From: Tigriopus japonicus
Taxonomy: Eukaryota > Arthropoda > Copepoda > Harpacticoida > Harpacticidae
DNA length: 64,000 nt
Reading direction: 5' to 3'
NCBI GenBank assembly: GCA_010645155.1
Contig: CM021317.1
Span: 1,122,783 to 1,186,782 of the forward strand
The notes beneath the pieces are model-generated. The model did no database searches. It saw only the letters and a list, made by a program, of their open reading frames with translations, and was not told the origin of the DNA. Below are positions 20,860 through 31,188 of this stretch, in pieces (within the stretch, counting starts at the first letter, position 1; every line of letters begins with the position of its first letter). The position numbers and the translations under genes were made by a program.

Positions 20860-21402
20860 TAGGGATGGGTGACAGCGGCAATTTTGCCCTCGACTCCGAC
20901 ACCGACACCGCAAGGTTGACACCCACGCCGACACCGGCACCTGTGTTGAAGTTGCCAATCAACATCGTGGTGTCGACACTGACACAGATTGCGTGTTCCT
21001 TATGATTCAGTCAAACAAAATGTGCCCTTCTGGGCTGTAATATGGAGCACCAGTTTTGACAGACCTACGCATTCTAAAGACATTTAAGTCCATGTTAGTG
21101 CAACATAAATTTGAGAGAGGGAAAATAAGCTTACATTTTACAATACCCTAGCTGGGTGTGTGATTTTCTTGCATTGCGTTTATGTTTATGATGGAACCAA
21201 AAATGACGATATTGGATTTTGCTTAGTCCTTCACATTTACAATCAAAATTGGGATCGAGTTTTTGGACGGGCAGTACGTTTTCAAAAACTCTTGAAGCCT
21301 TAAAATGTCGGCACCAGAGACCTGGTGTTGATGCCGACACCGAAAGCCCAAAAAGTTGGTGTCAACACCTTGGCACCGACACCGGCTTCTTGTCCACCCC
21401 TA
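20860..21402. mobile_element. hAT-type MITE with CCGACA subterminal arrays (543 bp)
   Basis: The left end begins TAGGGATGGGTGACA, and the right end, read inward, begins TAGGGGTGGACAAGAAGC. The flanks CTTCAAAT (20852-20859) and CTTCAACC (21403-21410) form an imperfect 8-bp target duplication with six matches. Next to both ends are arrays of CCGACA (20891-20940; 21330-21385). No coding capacity. The termini and the CCGACA motif are one or two bases from those of the MITE at 965-1305. Confidence 0.75.
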
Positions 21403-23156
21403 CTTCAACCCTACAAACGAAACGAACTTGTTTGGGCACAACTCCTTGGAAAACGTCACAGCCAAAGGTCAGCTGGGGCCTGAAAATTGTCCAACAAAAT
21501 TTTAGGCCTGTCTGCCCCAGGGTCTCCTCTCTACCAACTCTGTGGCTGAGTGTGATTGCTGTTTTGTGCAGGGTGAAGGGGCTTTTCTTTTTAAATGCCC
21601 AAAATCACACCCCAATGTGACAGTTTCCGGGTTTTGTTGTCGGTTTGTATTAATGGGAAATCAAGATCATGAGTGTCTAAGACGATTTATGCTGACAGAA
21701 TGGAAGAAGCACGCTAAGAAACGTCCGGAAGGTGTTATTTTATCTGATAGGATGTTTAAAAAAATCTAGGTTGCGTGAGATACCAATCCATGGACATGAC
21801 CTTAAAAAAAGGCCGAATCTAGATACAAATGGATGATAAGGAGTCCAAATCATCACACAGTTTCACACGAACATCTAGGATAAGAATGAATGGCAAGTTA
21901 GGTGTTGCTAGGCCGTTACAAGGCTGTTGCGATTTTCGAGATCAATGGGGTGTTCGTACTGAATACAGCTGTTGAAGTTGAATAAAGTCAAACGTAGATG
22001 TCGCCTCACCTGACAGGTTGAGAGGAGTATTTTGCAAAGGAATTCTTACCAGACCTGAGATCTTAAATTGTAACTATCCTCTTAAAATGATATCAATTTG
22101 ATGAATAGATCTTGTTGTATCATTAATTATGGTCAAAAAATTGACAAATTTGCACATAAAATGTAGATGACAATGAATAAGCCAAACTTATTTTCGTTGT
22201 AATTGTGTGAACAGAGAAATTTTATTGCGAACCGGTAGGGAGCATAAATGATCTAGAATCAACACAACTGTACGTGGATTAATTTTTTCCATAACTTGGA
22301 AGAGCCGAGCCGAAAAGTCACACTACGTATTGCAATTGGTTGAGAAATTGAAGCACAACCTTCAAAGTCATCGTGCTCAGGTCACCGGAACTAAGAAAGA
22401 TCTGATCGAAAGTCTCGAGCCGTATGACAGAAACAACAATTTCCGTGGAGCCCGCCTGGACGATTTTGGCCCCACTCTCGCAAGCAAGAATCCACAAATA
22501 TATCCCTTATGGACTTGTTTTCGTATTCTTTTATTCATTGTTTTGCTCGAACATTTCTTCTAGTAGCATTGTGTACATAGTGTTGGCCGTAAATACAAAC
22601 TGAAATAAAAGAGATTTCACATCGTGTTCCACCAATCAAGTGATTCCACCGCCAAAAAAGATCATAAGGCACAAGTTAAAGGAAAATGAATGACAAGGTC
22701 AATTGTACCTATTTTCTTATTTTGGGATGGAACTTTTCTATTTTTCTCTGGCCGTGTCGATGGTGCAATGAAAAAGCTGAGTTACTCGTTTAAAATAAAG
22801 GTTAGCATTTTGGGCAAAAACCTCAATTCAGCGTGGGAATGTCAGGCTACGGTCTGCCTACAACCAATCGAGTGTCCTAGATCTCAGATCCCAGGTGTTT
22901 CCACATGATTTTGTTAAATTCGCTGACTTAATTTCCAAACTCGCGCAACTTTATATCTACACTTGAAACTCGCTTTTTAAGAAAAATGTCCCACTGTATT
23001 GATAAAAATGTGACAAAATCTGGCAGTAGTATTATTTGCTTTCATTTTACGAAGAAAAAAATCCTTGAAAACTGATGAAATAGTGTCTAAAACGGCTTTC
23101 AAGATAGTGAGACTTCCCTAGCAAAATTCTCTTCTCGCCTAGTCAGGTTAGGTTAG
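21403..23156. other. Unclassified; SAP-like scrap at 22310-22440 (+)
   Basis: The plus strand near 22330 encodes LVEKLKHNLQSHRAQVTGTK followed by KDLIESLEPYDR, which has the pattern of a SAP DNA-binding helix-hairpin-helix. It is isolated, with no flanking frame, so a decayed transposon or exon fragment is likely. A 75-codon frame at 21542-21769 (CPKSHPNVTVSG...) has clustered Cys but no family I can name. Confidence 0.35.
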
Positions 23157-23575
23157 GTGATTGTAGGTAAAAAGGTCACAAGCAAAACAGTCACAGGTAA
23201 ATAAGTCACAGTAAAAAGGTCACAGTAAAAAGGTCACACGGTAAATAAGTCACAGTAAAAAGGTCACACGGTAAAAAGGTCACGGTAAAAAGGTATCAAA
23301 GTAAAAGGTTACAGGTAAAAAGGTCACACGAGAAATAGGTCTTGCAATCACTGCAACTAATGTTGTTGGGCTGAACATTGTACTTCAACTGAGGTTGAGA
23401 CAATTTATTAATCATGGGCTTTACTGGACGTTAAGGAAACGTCAGTATGACACAAAACAGCAAGAAATAATTCAGCAAATCAAATAACAAGGAGTGTCTC
23501 TTTAACAAAGGTATAGGTTATAAGTATTTTCAAGTTGTTATTGTTCAAAAGTTAACACCAAAGATCAAAGTTATA
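23157..23575. repeat. Dispersed repeat with minisatellite head, copy 2
   Basis: It has the same layout as 5212-5735: TGATTGTAGGTAAAAAGG, a shorter and more diverged GGTCACAGTAAAAA array (23170-23335), TTGTTGGGCTGAACAT, GGACGTTAAGGAAACGTCAG, AAGGAGTGTCTCTTTAACAA, and an end near CAAAAGTTAACACCAAAGAT. Copy number of the array differs from copy 1. Confidence 0.75.
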
Positions 23576-25040
23576 CTGTCGAAATCTACTTAGCTGTTTG
23601 TCTAAGTTATATGGACCCTCCTGTTTGATCTTTCGACAATGCTGAATGAAAAAGTTGTTGAAAATACATGTGACATGTAGATTCCCAAAATATTTTAGAA
23701 CAATACACCTACTTCATCTCAGAATTTTATCAAAGTAAATTTTCAACTATTTGTTTTTAAGCATGTTTTAAGTGACATTATAAAGTTTTTCCCTCTGACT
23801 TAATCAGCCAAATTTATGTGTGTATAGTCCTATGCTCCTGGTCTCCCTCTCCCTCATTTCATATACTCGCAATAATTCATCCAGTTCTATAAAAACCTTC
23901 CTTTCTTGAAAATACAATAGTCAACTTCGATCTTTCATCATGACTTGACAATGTAAGGGTTTGGCATTGCCTTTATACCTCAAAACTGGCCTCAAGAATT
24001 TCTGGATAAAAAGAAATACTTCTCCAGCTCAAAAAACCCTTGCTGACACAAGGGCAAGGTATTCCATGTCATAATTGAAACAATGAAAATTTGTAGTTTG
24101 TTGTTTTGATAATTCATTAAATTTTCAAAAGGTATAGGTACAATTTTCTTCCAACTTCTACCTAAGGACCATTTAAAATGAAATAATGTGGTTAATATGT
24201 TAGGTTAGGTAAGGGGGTACAAAACCTGGCCCCTGGTCAGGTTAGGTAGAATTTTTATTTGATTCTGCACCGCATTTCCCCCATTGCTGAAACGAATGCG
24301 AAACTTGAAAGTGTGTTAAGTTGCAAAACCATACGAAAGAAAAAATACAAGAGTGGGGTTGCATAAGACAGTCACCCATGAATAAATTTTGAGCGTAGCC
24401 AGTCCACTTTGGTTTGAGCTTTGATAGAAATGTCTGTTTTTATTATGGTGTAATACTTTGTATTGGAAAATTGACTTTAAGCTTAAAGAAGGAATCACTG
24501 GAAATACTCCAAATGTCCTTTCTTTCAAGCCAGCCAGGTCTGTTAGAACCTTGTTGTTGCCAAAGTTGTGTTTTCCACTGGTTTGTGTTTTCTTTATTGA
24601 ACTTGCACTCGTTTTCTGCCCTGTCCAACCCTAAATTACTGCCATTGGCCAACCTTGAATGTAAAATGGCCTCAGAGTGTTCTGATGGATGTAACTTAAG
24701 TCACTCAACTTGGTTGATTTCATGCTTATTGTGCCATATACAAACCCGCATCAGCTGTTGGGATACGTTGTGAAACAGCTGCCAACACTCTAACCCAAGA
24801 TGTATTGGTCATGCACATTGGTTCCTCTCCATTTGTCATTAGGTATGCTATTTTGCACTTTGATATCTACCCCCAGTAGTTGGAACACAAAACAAGTTGG
24901 AAGTGGGTGTAGGAGGCGTACCATGGTCAAATGCTTGAAACAAAAAAGATGGACCTTGGCCGTCCCAATCTCAATTGGCCCTGGTCATGTTTTTCCTCCC
25001 ATGGGTTCCAAAGTTGGAGGCTTTCCCGCTATGCAGAGGA
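23576..25040. other. No gene recognised
   Basis: AT-rich sequence with short frames only. TTAGGTTAGGT-like text near 24200 and 23150 is too short to call a telomere-type repeat. Confidence 0.4.
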
Positions 25041-25580
25041 AGTGGGAAATCTCTACCCAAATCTCTACCCATGGGTTTTCGGCATGAAATCTTCGATACT
25101 CAGACTTGGACCGGCCGGGGCGTTTTCAGCCCGCATCAAGGCGGTTCTTTTGACGTATGGCACACTCACCTGTGATAGCGGGAAATATGAAAACTCTGTG
25201 GGTAGAGACCCCTAAAAAGTCTCTACCCATGGGTGTAGACACTCATTGTTATAAAAAATTGGTATAAATTTGGAAAAAAGTTTCAGGAAGTGCGCAACAG
25301 GTAGAAAAGTTTTAGGGAATCTCTACTCATGTGGGAACCTGCAGGGGCATGGCCATGGCTGCCACGCCCTTTGATGCTAAACTATTCCCACTTGGTGTGT
25401 GCGTGGGCCAGGACCTGAGGCGACATTTTGTTCATAAATGGATGAAAAAAATCAAAGCCCCAAACCAGGAATGCTGCTGTTGGTGTCCTAGTACTGATAC
25501 TCTAGGGCCGGATTTCTCTACCCATGGTGTGGTGCTGTAGGCAAAACCAACCACTACAGTGGGTGTAGACGCATTTATAC
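25041..25580. repeat. Cluster of a palindromic motif, CTCTACCCATGGGTGTAGAC
   Basis: Full or partial copies of TCTCTACCCATGGGT occur near 25055, 25068, 25221, 25318 and 25514, with inverse forms GGGTAGAGAC near 25200 and GTGGGTGTAGACGC near 25559. The core ACCCATGGGT is self-complementary. Spacing is irregular, so this is not a simple tandem array. Confidence 0.5.
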
Positions 25581-26490
25581 CTAAACACCTGGGGTGCTGT
25601 CCCTGAAACCTCATAACTAGAGACGGGCAAATAGTGTAAAAAGATTTTTGGGAACATAAACCCATTTTTCTGCACCTTTGCACTTTTCATTTTTATTTGC
25701 ACTTTTTATTTACGTTTTTGGCCAAAATTGACAAATTGTTAAGAAAATGTAGTGGCTTTTGAAAGAATTTTTAGTTTCAAGATCAAATTTTGAACTTGTC
25801 GAAAAAGCTTGCATTTGCAATCAACCATTTAACTATTTTACCTATTTTACTTTAACTATAACATCCTGTTTACTAAACTAAAGATTAGACAAAAGAATCT
25901 AATTGCATGCAACCAACAAATAGCAAACCTAAAGAAACTCATGTTATGGTAATGGAAGGATCTACAAACAGTTTTGATGTGATGAGACAATGAATGCCAC
26001 ATTTGAAATTAAGTTCTGGTAATTAGACCATGGGCCAAATATTGAAGTAATGTCACTAAAAACATGCTTAAAACATATTTATGACTATTTTCTTTGATGC
26101 AATTGTTAGGCACCCTTGGATATTTTTTTGTTCAATTTTCAATGTCTATTTTCGAACAACTTGAAGGACGAAAACAGTAAAGCCATTTAAAACAATTGCT
26201 AAATATATTTCAACAATATTTTAGGTACATACATCCACGAGACTACCTTAGGAATGAAAAATTCAGAAGATTGTTGACTAGAGTATTTTTCATGACTTTA
26301 CATCCTTTTTGCTAGTGACCTAATTAATAGAACTCTATTACTTGTGCGGCATTGTCTCTTCACCTCAAGCTAGTCTCAAATGTCTTCAGAACTTGTAAAT
26401 GACTTCTCCTGCTCAATTAGGAGCCGTGGGTACTCCATGAATGACGTTTTAAGTCCAAATGCAAGTTATTTGCTCTTTTTTGACATTTAC

Positions 26491-27771
26491 ATAGCGAGGT
26501 AAATTTACACTCTTTTTAGCCCAAAATATTATGGGACATACAATTGATTTTGTATTTCTTTTCTATATTGTGAGGTTGCATTGACATATAACTTTAAAAT
26601 TTCGGAAACAAATTCAAAACAAATCCAAACATAACAATGGAACAGTCAAAAAGAGATACCATACTCGAACTCTACCGCGCCGGACAGGCCCCTGTGGACA
26701 TTGTGAGGCTCCTGAAATGCAACAAGAAGACGGTTTACAACACTGTAAATGCATTTAACAAGTCCGGAAAGGTTTCAAGAAAGAAACACAAAACCAGAAA
26801 TGACAAAAAACGGACTCCAACCTTCCTTGCTGGCCTGAAACGGTCCATCAAGGCCAATCCTGGACAACCCATGACTAGCCTTGCCAAACAGCGAAAAGTG
26901 GCCGCATCAACAGTCCGTAAGGCCGTCAAAGAAGATCTAAAATTGACTTCTTATGTCAAAAGTCGTCGTCATCTTCTTACAACTCGTATGAAGGAGGTCA
27001 GGTTGGAAAGAAGTAAGAAGCTTTTGAACTTGCTCAAGCATCAAGATGCCAAAAAAATAATTTTCTTTTCCGATGAGAAAAAGTGGGATGTGGACCAGAC
27101 ACACAACAGACAAAATGACAGGTGGCTTGCCAAAGAGAAAGGTGATGTCCCTATGGTATTTAGAACAAAAAATCCAGCCTCTGTAATGACCTTAGGGGTC
27201 ATTAGCAGCCAAGGTCATGTCATGCCACCCCATTTCTTCTCACCAAAAGAAAAAGTGAACACAGAGGTCTATTTGTCAGTTTTGGAGTACAAAATCAAGC
27301 CTTGGATGGATGAGGTTGCTGCTGGAAAGCCTTATGTCTTTCAACAAGACTCTGCGCCAGCTCATACATCAAAGAAGACCCAAGCCTGGCTCAAAGACAA
27401 TGTGCCCTCATTTTGGGACCCCAAGACTTGGCCCTCCAATTCACCCGATTTGAATCCTTTGGATTATTTTTTCTAGGGCAAATTAGAGGCACAAGTCTGC
27501 AAATATGCACACACCTCCGTTAGCACCCTGAAGGCTGACATCAAGAAATACTCCCACCGTTTTTCCGCGGATGAAGTTATTGCAGCCTGCCAAAGGTTCC
27601 GCGCCCGTTTGGAAAAAGTTATTGCTGCCGATGGTGGATTTATTGAATAAGATGTTGGTCATGATCTCCAAATTGAGTGTAGTAAATTTCAAATGTCTGC
27701 TCCCAACCCAATTCACAAAATTTAGACTTTAGAATTGCAAAAAAAAGTGTAAATTTATCTCGCTATCCCTG
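26491..27771 (+). mobile_element. DD37D (maT-like) Tc1/mariner transposon
   Basis: Inverted termini ATAGCGAGGTAAATTTACAC (26491-26510) and GTGTAAATTTATCTCGCTAT (27748-27767) flank one transposase gene. The right end extends to CCCTGTA, with TA at 27772-27773; the left end seems to have lost the outermost bases. Host sequence TATTTGCTCTTTTTTGACA is present on both sides of the insertion. Nearly complete copy. Confidence 0.8.
26637..27650 (+). pseudogene. DD37D (maT-like) transposase, single nonsense codon
   Basis: Cut-and-paste transposase. From MEQSKRDTILELYRAGQAP the N-terminus has a helix-turn-helix (PVDIVRLLKCNKKTVYNTVN) and a second DNA-binding region (MTSLAKQRKVAASTVRKAVK). The catalytic domain shows IIFFSDEKKWDVD (first Asp), VMTLGVISSQGHVMPPHFF, YVFQQDSAPAHTS (second Asp) and SPDLNPLDYF (third Asp). 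There are 37 residues between the last two, so DD37D. At 27474-27476 the Trp codon expected after DYFF is TAG; the same frame continues GKLEAQVCKYAH and KADIKKYSHRFSADEVIAAC to a TAA at 27648-27650. Full length is about 337 codons. Apart from that one base the frame is intact, so a recent arrival or a sequencing error. Confidence 0.85.
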
Positions 27772-28116
27772 TATTTGCTCTTTTTTGACACTTTGCTCTT
27801 TTTGACATTCATTTGCTGAGCATATGAGTCATAACACAGCGAGCCTCTACCCACTGTTTCCGAAACCCCTACTCTAAAATCTAGGAGCTATCAAGTGAGA
27901 GGATCGATTCTAAATGATTTCTTGAAAGCGAATATGTTGGATTGATGTGACCTTCGAATAGATGTTAATAGGGTTGGATCTGGTCCTCCAGCTGTATGGT
28001 CCAGATCCGGATTGATTGGATTCTCCAGATGTATGAATACCAATCGGTGGGTGTGAACTTAATCAGCAAAGCCCGGGTGATTGAGTCACAATGTACACTC
28101 TAATCAATTTATACAC

Positions 28117-28248
28117 TGTAGCGTACCAGTGAGAGGCGACCGCTGTATCATATAAATAGACATTCCTCATACTGAAATACAATCCAGTCTACCACTAGAC
28201 TCTGGTCTTACTACATCTCCCTAACTAGCGGATCATGAGATCCCTACA
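28117..28248 (+). repeat. 5' LTR of the miniature retrotransposon
   Basis: Starts TG and ends CA. It contains TATAAAT at 28151-28157, a likely Pol II promoter box, with ACATTCCTCATACTGAAATA downstream as the probable start region. Confidence 0.9.
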
Positions 28249-28249
28249 T

Positions 28250-28267
28250 TGGTGACCCCGACGTGAT
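28250..28267 (+). other. Primer-binding site, tRNA-Trp type
   Basis: TGGTGACCCCGACGTGAT, one base after the LTR. Its complement ends GGGGTCACCA, the acceptor end of arthropod tRNA-Trp from memory. Confidence 0.75.
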
Positions 28268-28461
28268 CGTATTCTCGTCCTACGATTTCATCCCTACGCT
28301 TTACCCTCCTACGATATAAATGGCAACCCGCCATGTGGACTCCGGACCCTCACATCACTCTTCGGCCCCCTCACCTCTGGAAGAGCGAACACGGCAACTA
28401 GCCTCGTCCAACCGGACACTCGCTCGCGGCAACTAGCCCTCCAGTCACCCCTCTTCGGCCA

Positions 28462-28904
28462 CCTCATCTAGGCAAGGCCCGGTGGTGGTCTAGCCCGGCA
28501 AGCCTCGTATGGCCCTGGCTAACCACACCTCTACGATTTCGGATCCGAGTCCCTCCTACGTTTTGCCTACTACGCTCTTCCTCCGACGTTCATCCTACGT
28601 TCTACCTCTGCTCTCGGCAACCCGCCTTCCGATCCTCCGGATTCGCGCACGGCAACTAGCCTCAGTCCATTGGTACTCGCGCACTTGGGCAACCCGCCTC
28701 CAATCCGGACGCACAATATCCCTACGATCCAATACCTTACCATGCTCTAGGGACTCCGCGCACGGCAACCCGCCTCGGTCCAACCGGACTCGCGCCACCC
28801 ACTTGTCCACGGCACCTACTTGGCCGCCTCATCTAGGCAAGGCCCGGTGGTGGTCTAGTCCGGCAAGCCTCGTATGGCCCTGGCTAACCACACCTCTACG
28901 ATTT
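28462..28904 (+). repeat. Internal direct duplication in the miniature retrotransposon
   Basis: A 78-bp segment at 28462-28539 (CCTCATCTAGGCAAGGCCCG...CTCTACGATTT) recurs at 28827-28904 with one change (TAGCCCGG to TAGTCCGG), a period of 365 bp. Between and around the copies the motif GGCAAC(T/C)(A/C)GCC recurs about eight times (for example near 28396, 28429, 28617, 28653, 28687, 28763). The 248-codon frame over this region has no family signature and runs into the 3' LTR. Confidence 0.8.
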
Positions 28905-29202
28905 TGGCATCAATCGCCCCTCTTCTACGTTTTACGCTTCATGCGCCTTCTCTACAATGGGTTCCTCCTTTCAACGTGCCACTTCGGCAACACGCCATCG
29001 TGTACCCGGAGGCTTGCAACTCAGCGCCTCCCTTTCCTTTACCTGTGCCTCCTTTTTTACTTACCACCCTACTTACCAGCATACCTTCACTTGCCCTTTC
29101 CAATGCCTTGCCTCCTTCACTACAACCTACACGCCATCGTTTTCCCGAATCCCTCTGCGCCGCCTCTGCTCTCACCTTACCGCCTATCTAAAAATCATTG
29201 CC

Positions 29203-29211
29203 AAAGGGGGG
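29203..29211 (+). other. Polypurine tract
   Basis: AAAGGGGGG followed by ATATA just before the 3' LTR: the expected plus-strand priming site. Confidence 0.7.
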
Positions 29212-29216
29212 ATATA

Positions 29217-29348
29217 TGTAGCGTACCAGTGAGAGGCGACCGCTGTATCATATAAATAGACATTCCTCATACTGAAATACAATCCAGTCTACCACTAGAC
29301 TCTGGTCTTACTACATCTCCCTAGCTAGCGGATCATGAGATCCCTACA
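29217..29348 (+). repeat. 3' LTR of the miniature retrotransposon
   Basis: Identical to the 5' LTR except for one A-to-G difference near the right end. The ACAC duplication follows immediately. Confidence 0.9.
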
Positions 29349-29352
29349 ACAC

Positions 29353-30223
29353 CAAACATACGTGTTAGAACTTCACAAATAAAAAAACTTTTTTAACGTT
29401 TCACGATAACTTTATTCCACCAATGACTGCCTTTTTTTCTTTTCACGTGGATCTCAACGAGTGAACTCATATCGCTCGCGAACTATACTCTATTAGATTA
29501 TTTCTTTTTTGATGGTTCTTGCAACATTATCTCCGGCCTGAAATTCAAAGGAGTTCACGATATCCAAAGGATGAAATCTGAAGGAACGGATCAATTTAGC
29601 TAGAGATGAAAGAACATCCATTCACAAACCATGTCTTGAAAAATTTGGCCAATCCATAACCATTGATCATTCAGGGCTTGGACATATCAACCTCGATCTG
29701 CTTCCGACAATAGGCAAAACTCTGGGTACTCGCACCAAAGAACATCGCATGGATGTTATTAAGTTCAACCCAACAGTTTCATCTGCGGTCACATTGTGAA
29801 AACATGCCCCATGACATGTCCAATTGAAGAATCTCCAGTATTGACGATGTTGGACGAAAGGGAATTACACGAGAATTCGATCAGTTACGATCAGGACCCT
29901 CTGTTTCAACATTCAAAACTCACGTCTTTTTGAGTGTCCCTTCTTTATCAGTTATTGCGACGAAGAACACCCCGTAAATTGAACGAAGTCTCCCCCATAA
30001 TCCGTTCGGCCCTCATCAATAATGAAAATGAGGAAGAACCCTGAGTCTCATTTGTCTTTTCTCAAGCGAGTCATCCTCCGATTGATCCATTGCGTCTTTT
30101 TCTTCCGGATTGGGAGAGTAGGTGGATATCTGATCGGTTGGAAACGAAACAAGGGTTCATCTTTCTCATTTTTTGTATATTTCTTGATTTTGTTCAATTG
30201 AAATCACTCTCAGACGACGCAGA
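29353..30223. other. No gene recognised; decayed element sequence
   Basis: Scattered short coding-like pieces on the plus strand (for example RRRTPRKLNEVSPIIRSAL near 29955) suggest an old retroelement, but I cannot name it. Confidence 0.35.
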
Positions 30224-30347
30224 GATATTGAATTTGTGGTCCAAAAATTAAAATGGAACATGGGAACAGAAAAGATAGGCAAAATAACGAGCAGAACTCA
30301 AATATAGCATTGGTTGATCAAGCTTCTCGGGTAATAGCGAGTTTATT

Positions 30348-30447
30348 NNNNNNNNNNNNNNNNNNNNNNNNNNNNNNNNNNNNNNNNNNNNNNNNNNNNN
30401 NNNNNNNNNNNNNNNNNNNNNNNNNNNNNNNNNNNNNNNNNNNNNNN
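30348..30447. other. Assembly gap (100 N)
   Basis: Run of N inside the LINE, between its 5' block and endonuclease. Confidence 1.
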
Positions 30448-31188
30448 AAGACGCCACCTGGTGGATTCCCCTCAGATAGCCAGTTGACTAGAAACGTTTG
30501 TTCGAACCACAGACGTCTCGCTTTCATTGCATTATGTGAAACATGGTTGACTCCCTCCGTACTTGATGCCGAAGTGCAAATATATGGTTACACCCGACAC
30601 CGTAGTGATCGTCATAGGCCGGGAAATCCCAATTACCCCCAAGGTGGTGTTTGCCTTTACATTGACCAAACCTTGGGAGGTTCATCTTGCGCGTTTACCA
30701 ACGGGTATATTGAAATTATTGTTTGTGAAATCTGCTCAATTAGTACAACACTAGTCACTGTTTACCGCCTTCCGAATTGCCCATTTGAGAAACTTCAGGG
30801 GGCCCTTCAATACATCCAAGAGTCGGTCCAACCTTGCACAAACCTGCTAGTACTCGGGGATCTGAACATTTCCAAGGACGTTGCTCGATGGATCAAAAGC
30901 GAAGAGACCGGATACTTACTTTCCTTTGCCAATCTCTGCATTGTCAAGTTCACCGCGCGCAAGAAGCTTTTCCCTGTTTGAAGATTTCTTTTTTGATATG
31001 GGTCTGTCCCAACACGTTGGCGAAAATACGCATTCCAGCAGTATTATTGACCTCGTCATGTCCAACCATCACCAAATTGTAGGTCAAACTAATATTCAAA
31101 CCAATTCAATCTCTGATCACAAATTAATTCAGATAAAGACAAGAATCGGTCTCCAGCCCAAACATAACACTCCAAATCATTCGAACTA
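30448..31188 (+). pseudogene. LINE AP endonuclease domain, frameshifted
   Basis: The nicking endonuclease of a non-LTR retrotransposon. The frame shows LAFIALCETWLTPSV (ETW motif), GYTRHRSDRHRPGNP, QGGVCLYIDQTLGG, TTLVTVYRLPNCPF and LLVLGDLNISKDVARW (GDxN motif). A frameshift near 30975 leads into LFEDFFFDMGLSQHVGEN, SSIIDLVMSNHHQIV and SISDHKLIQIKT (catalytic SDH). Jockey/CR1 endonucleases have this order. The domain is cut by the palindromic MITE at 31189. Confidence 0.8.

Larger units (their letters stand above)
25618..27827. mobile_element. hAT-like non-autonomous element split by a DD37D transposon
   Basis: The left end is TAGAGACGGGCAAATAGTG at 25618; flanks are CTCATAAC (25610-25617) and GTCATAAC (27828-27835). 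The interior from about 25910 to 26490 (CCTAAAGAAACTCATGTTA, GAACTTGTAAATGACTTCTC, TTATTTGCTCTTTTTTGACA) matches 34760-35070. The right end is degenerate. Since the second copy at 35194 is also followed by ATCATAAC, the apparent duplication may partly be element sequence, so the border is uncertain. Confidence 0.45.
28117..29348 (+). mobile_element. Miniature LTR retrotransposon (TRIM-like), very young
   Basis: Two 132-bp LTRs (TGTAGCGTACC...ATCCCTACA) differ at one base (CTAACTAGCGG versus CTAGCTAGCGG). The element is flanked by a perfect 4-bp target duplication ACAC (28113-28116, 29349-29352). One base after the first LTR lies the primer site TGGTGACCCCGACGTGAT, complementary to the 3' end of tRNA-Trp as I remember it. 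A polypurine tract AAAGGGGGG precedes the second LTR. The 968-bp interior encodes no gag or pol motif, so it must be mobilised by another element. tRNA-Trp priming and a 4-bp duplication suggest a CsRn1-type gypsy helper; that is inference. Confidence 0.9.

Noticed and set aside
23150..24250. TTAGGTTAGG text as interstitial telomere repeat
   Set aside because: Only two or three units, interrupted, in sequence of similar composition.
28509..29255. 248-codon open frame in the miniature retrotransposon
   Set aside because: No gag, pol or other motif, low-complexity composition, it runs into the 3' LTR, and its duplicated segment is used in two different frames.
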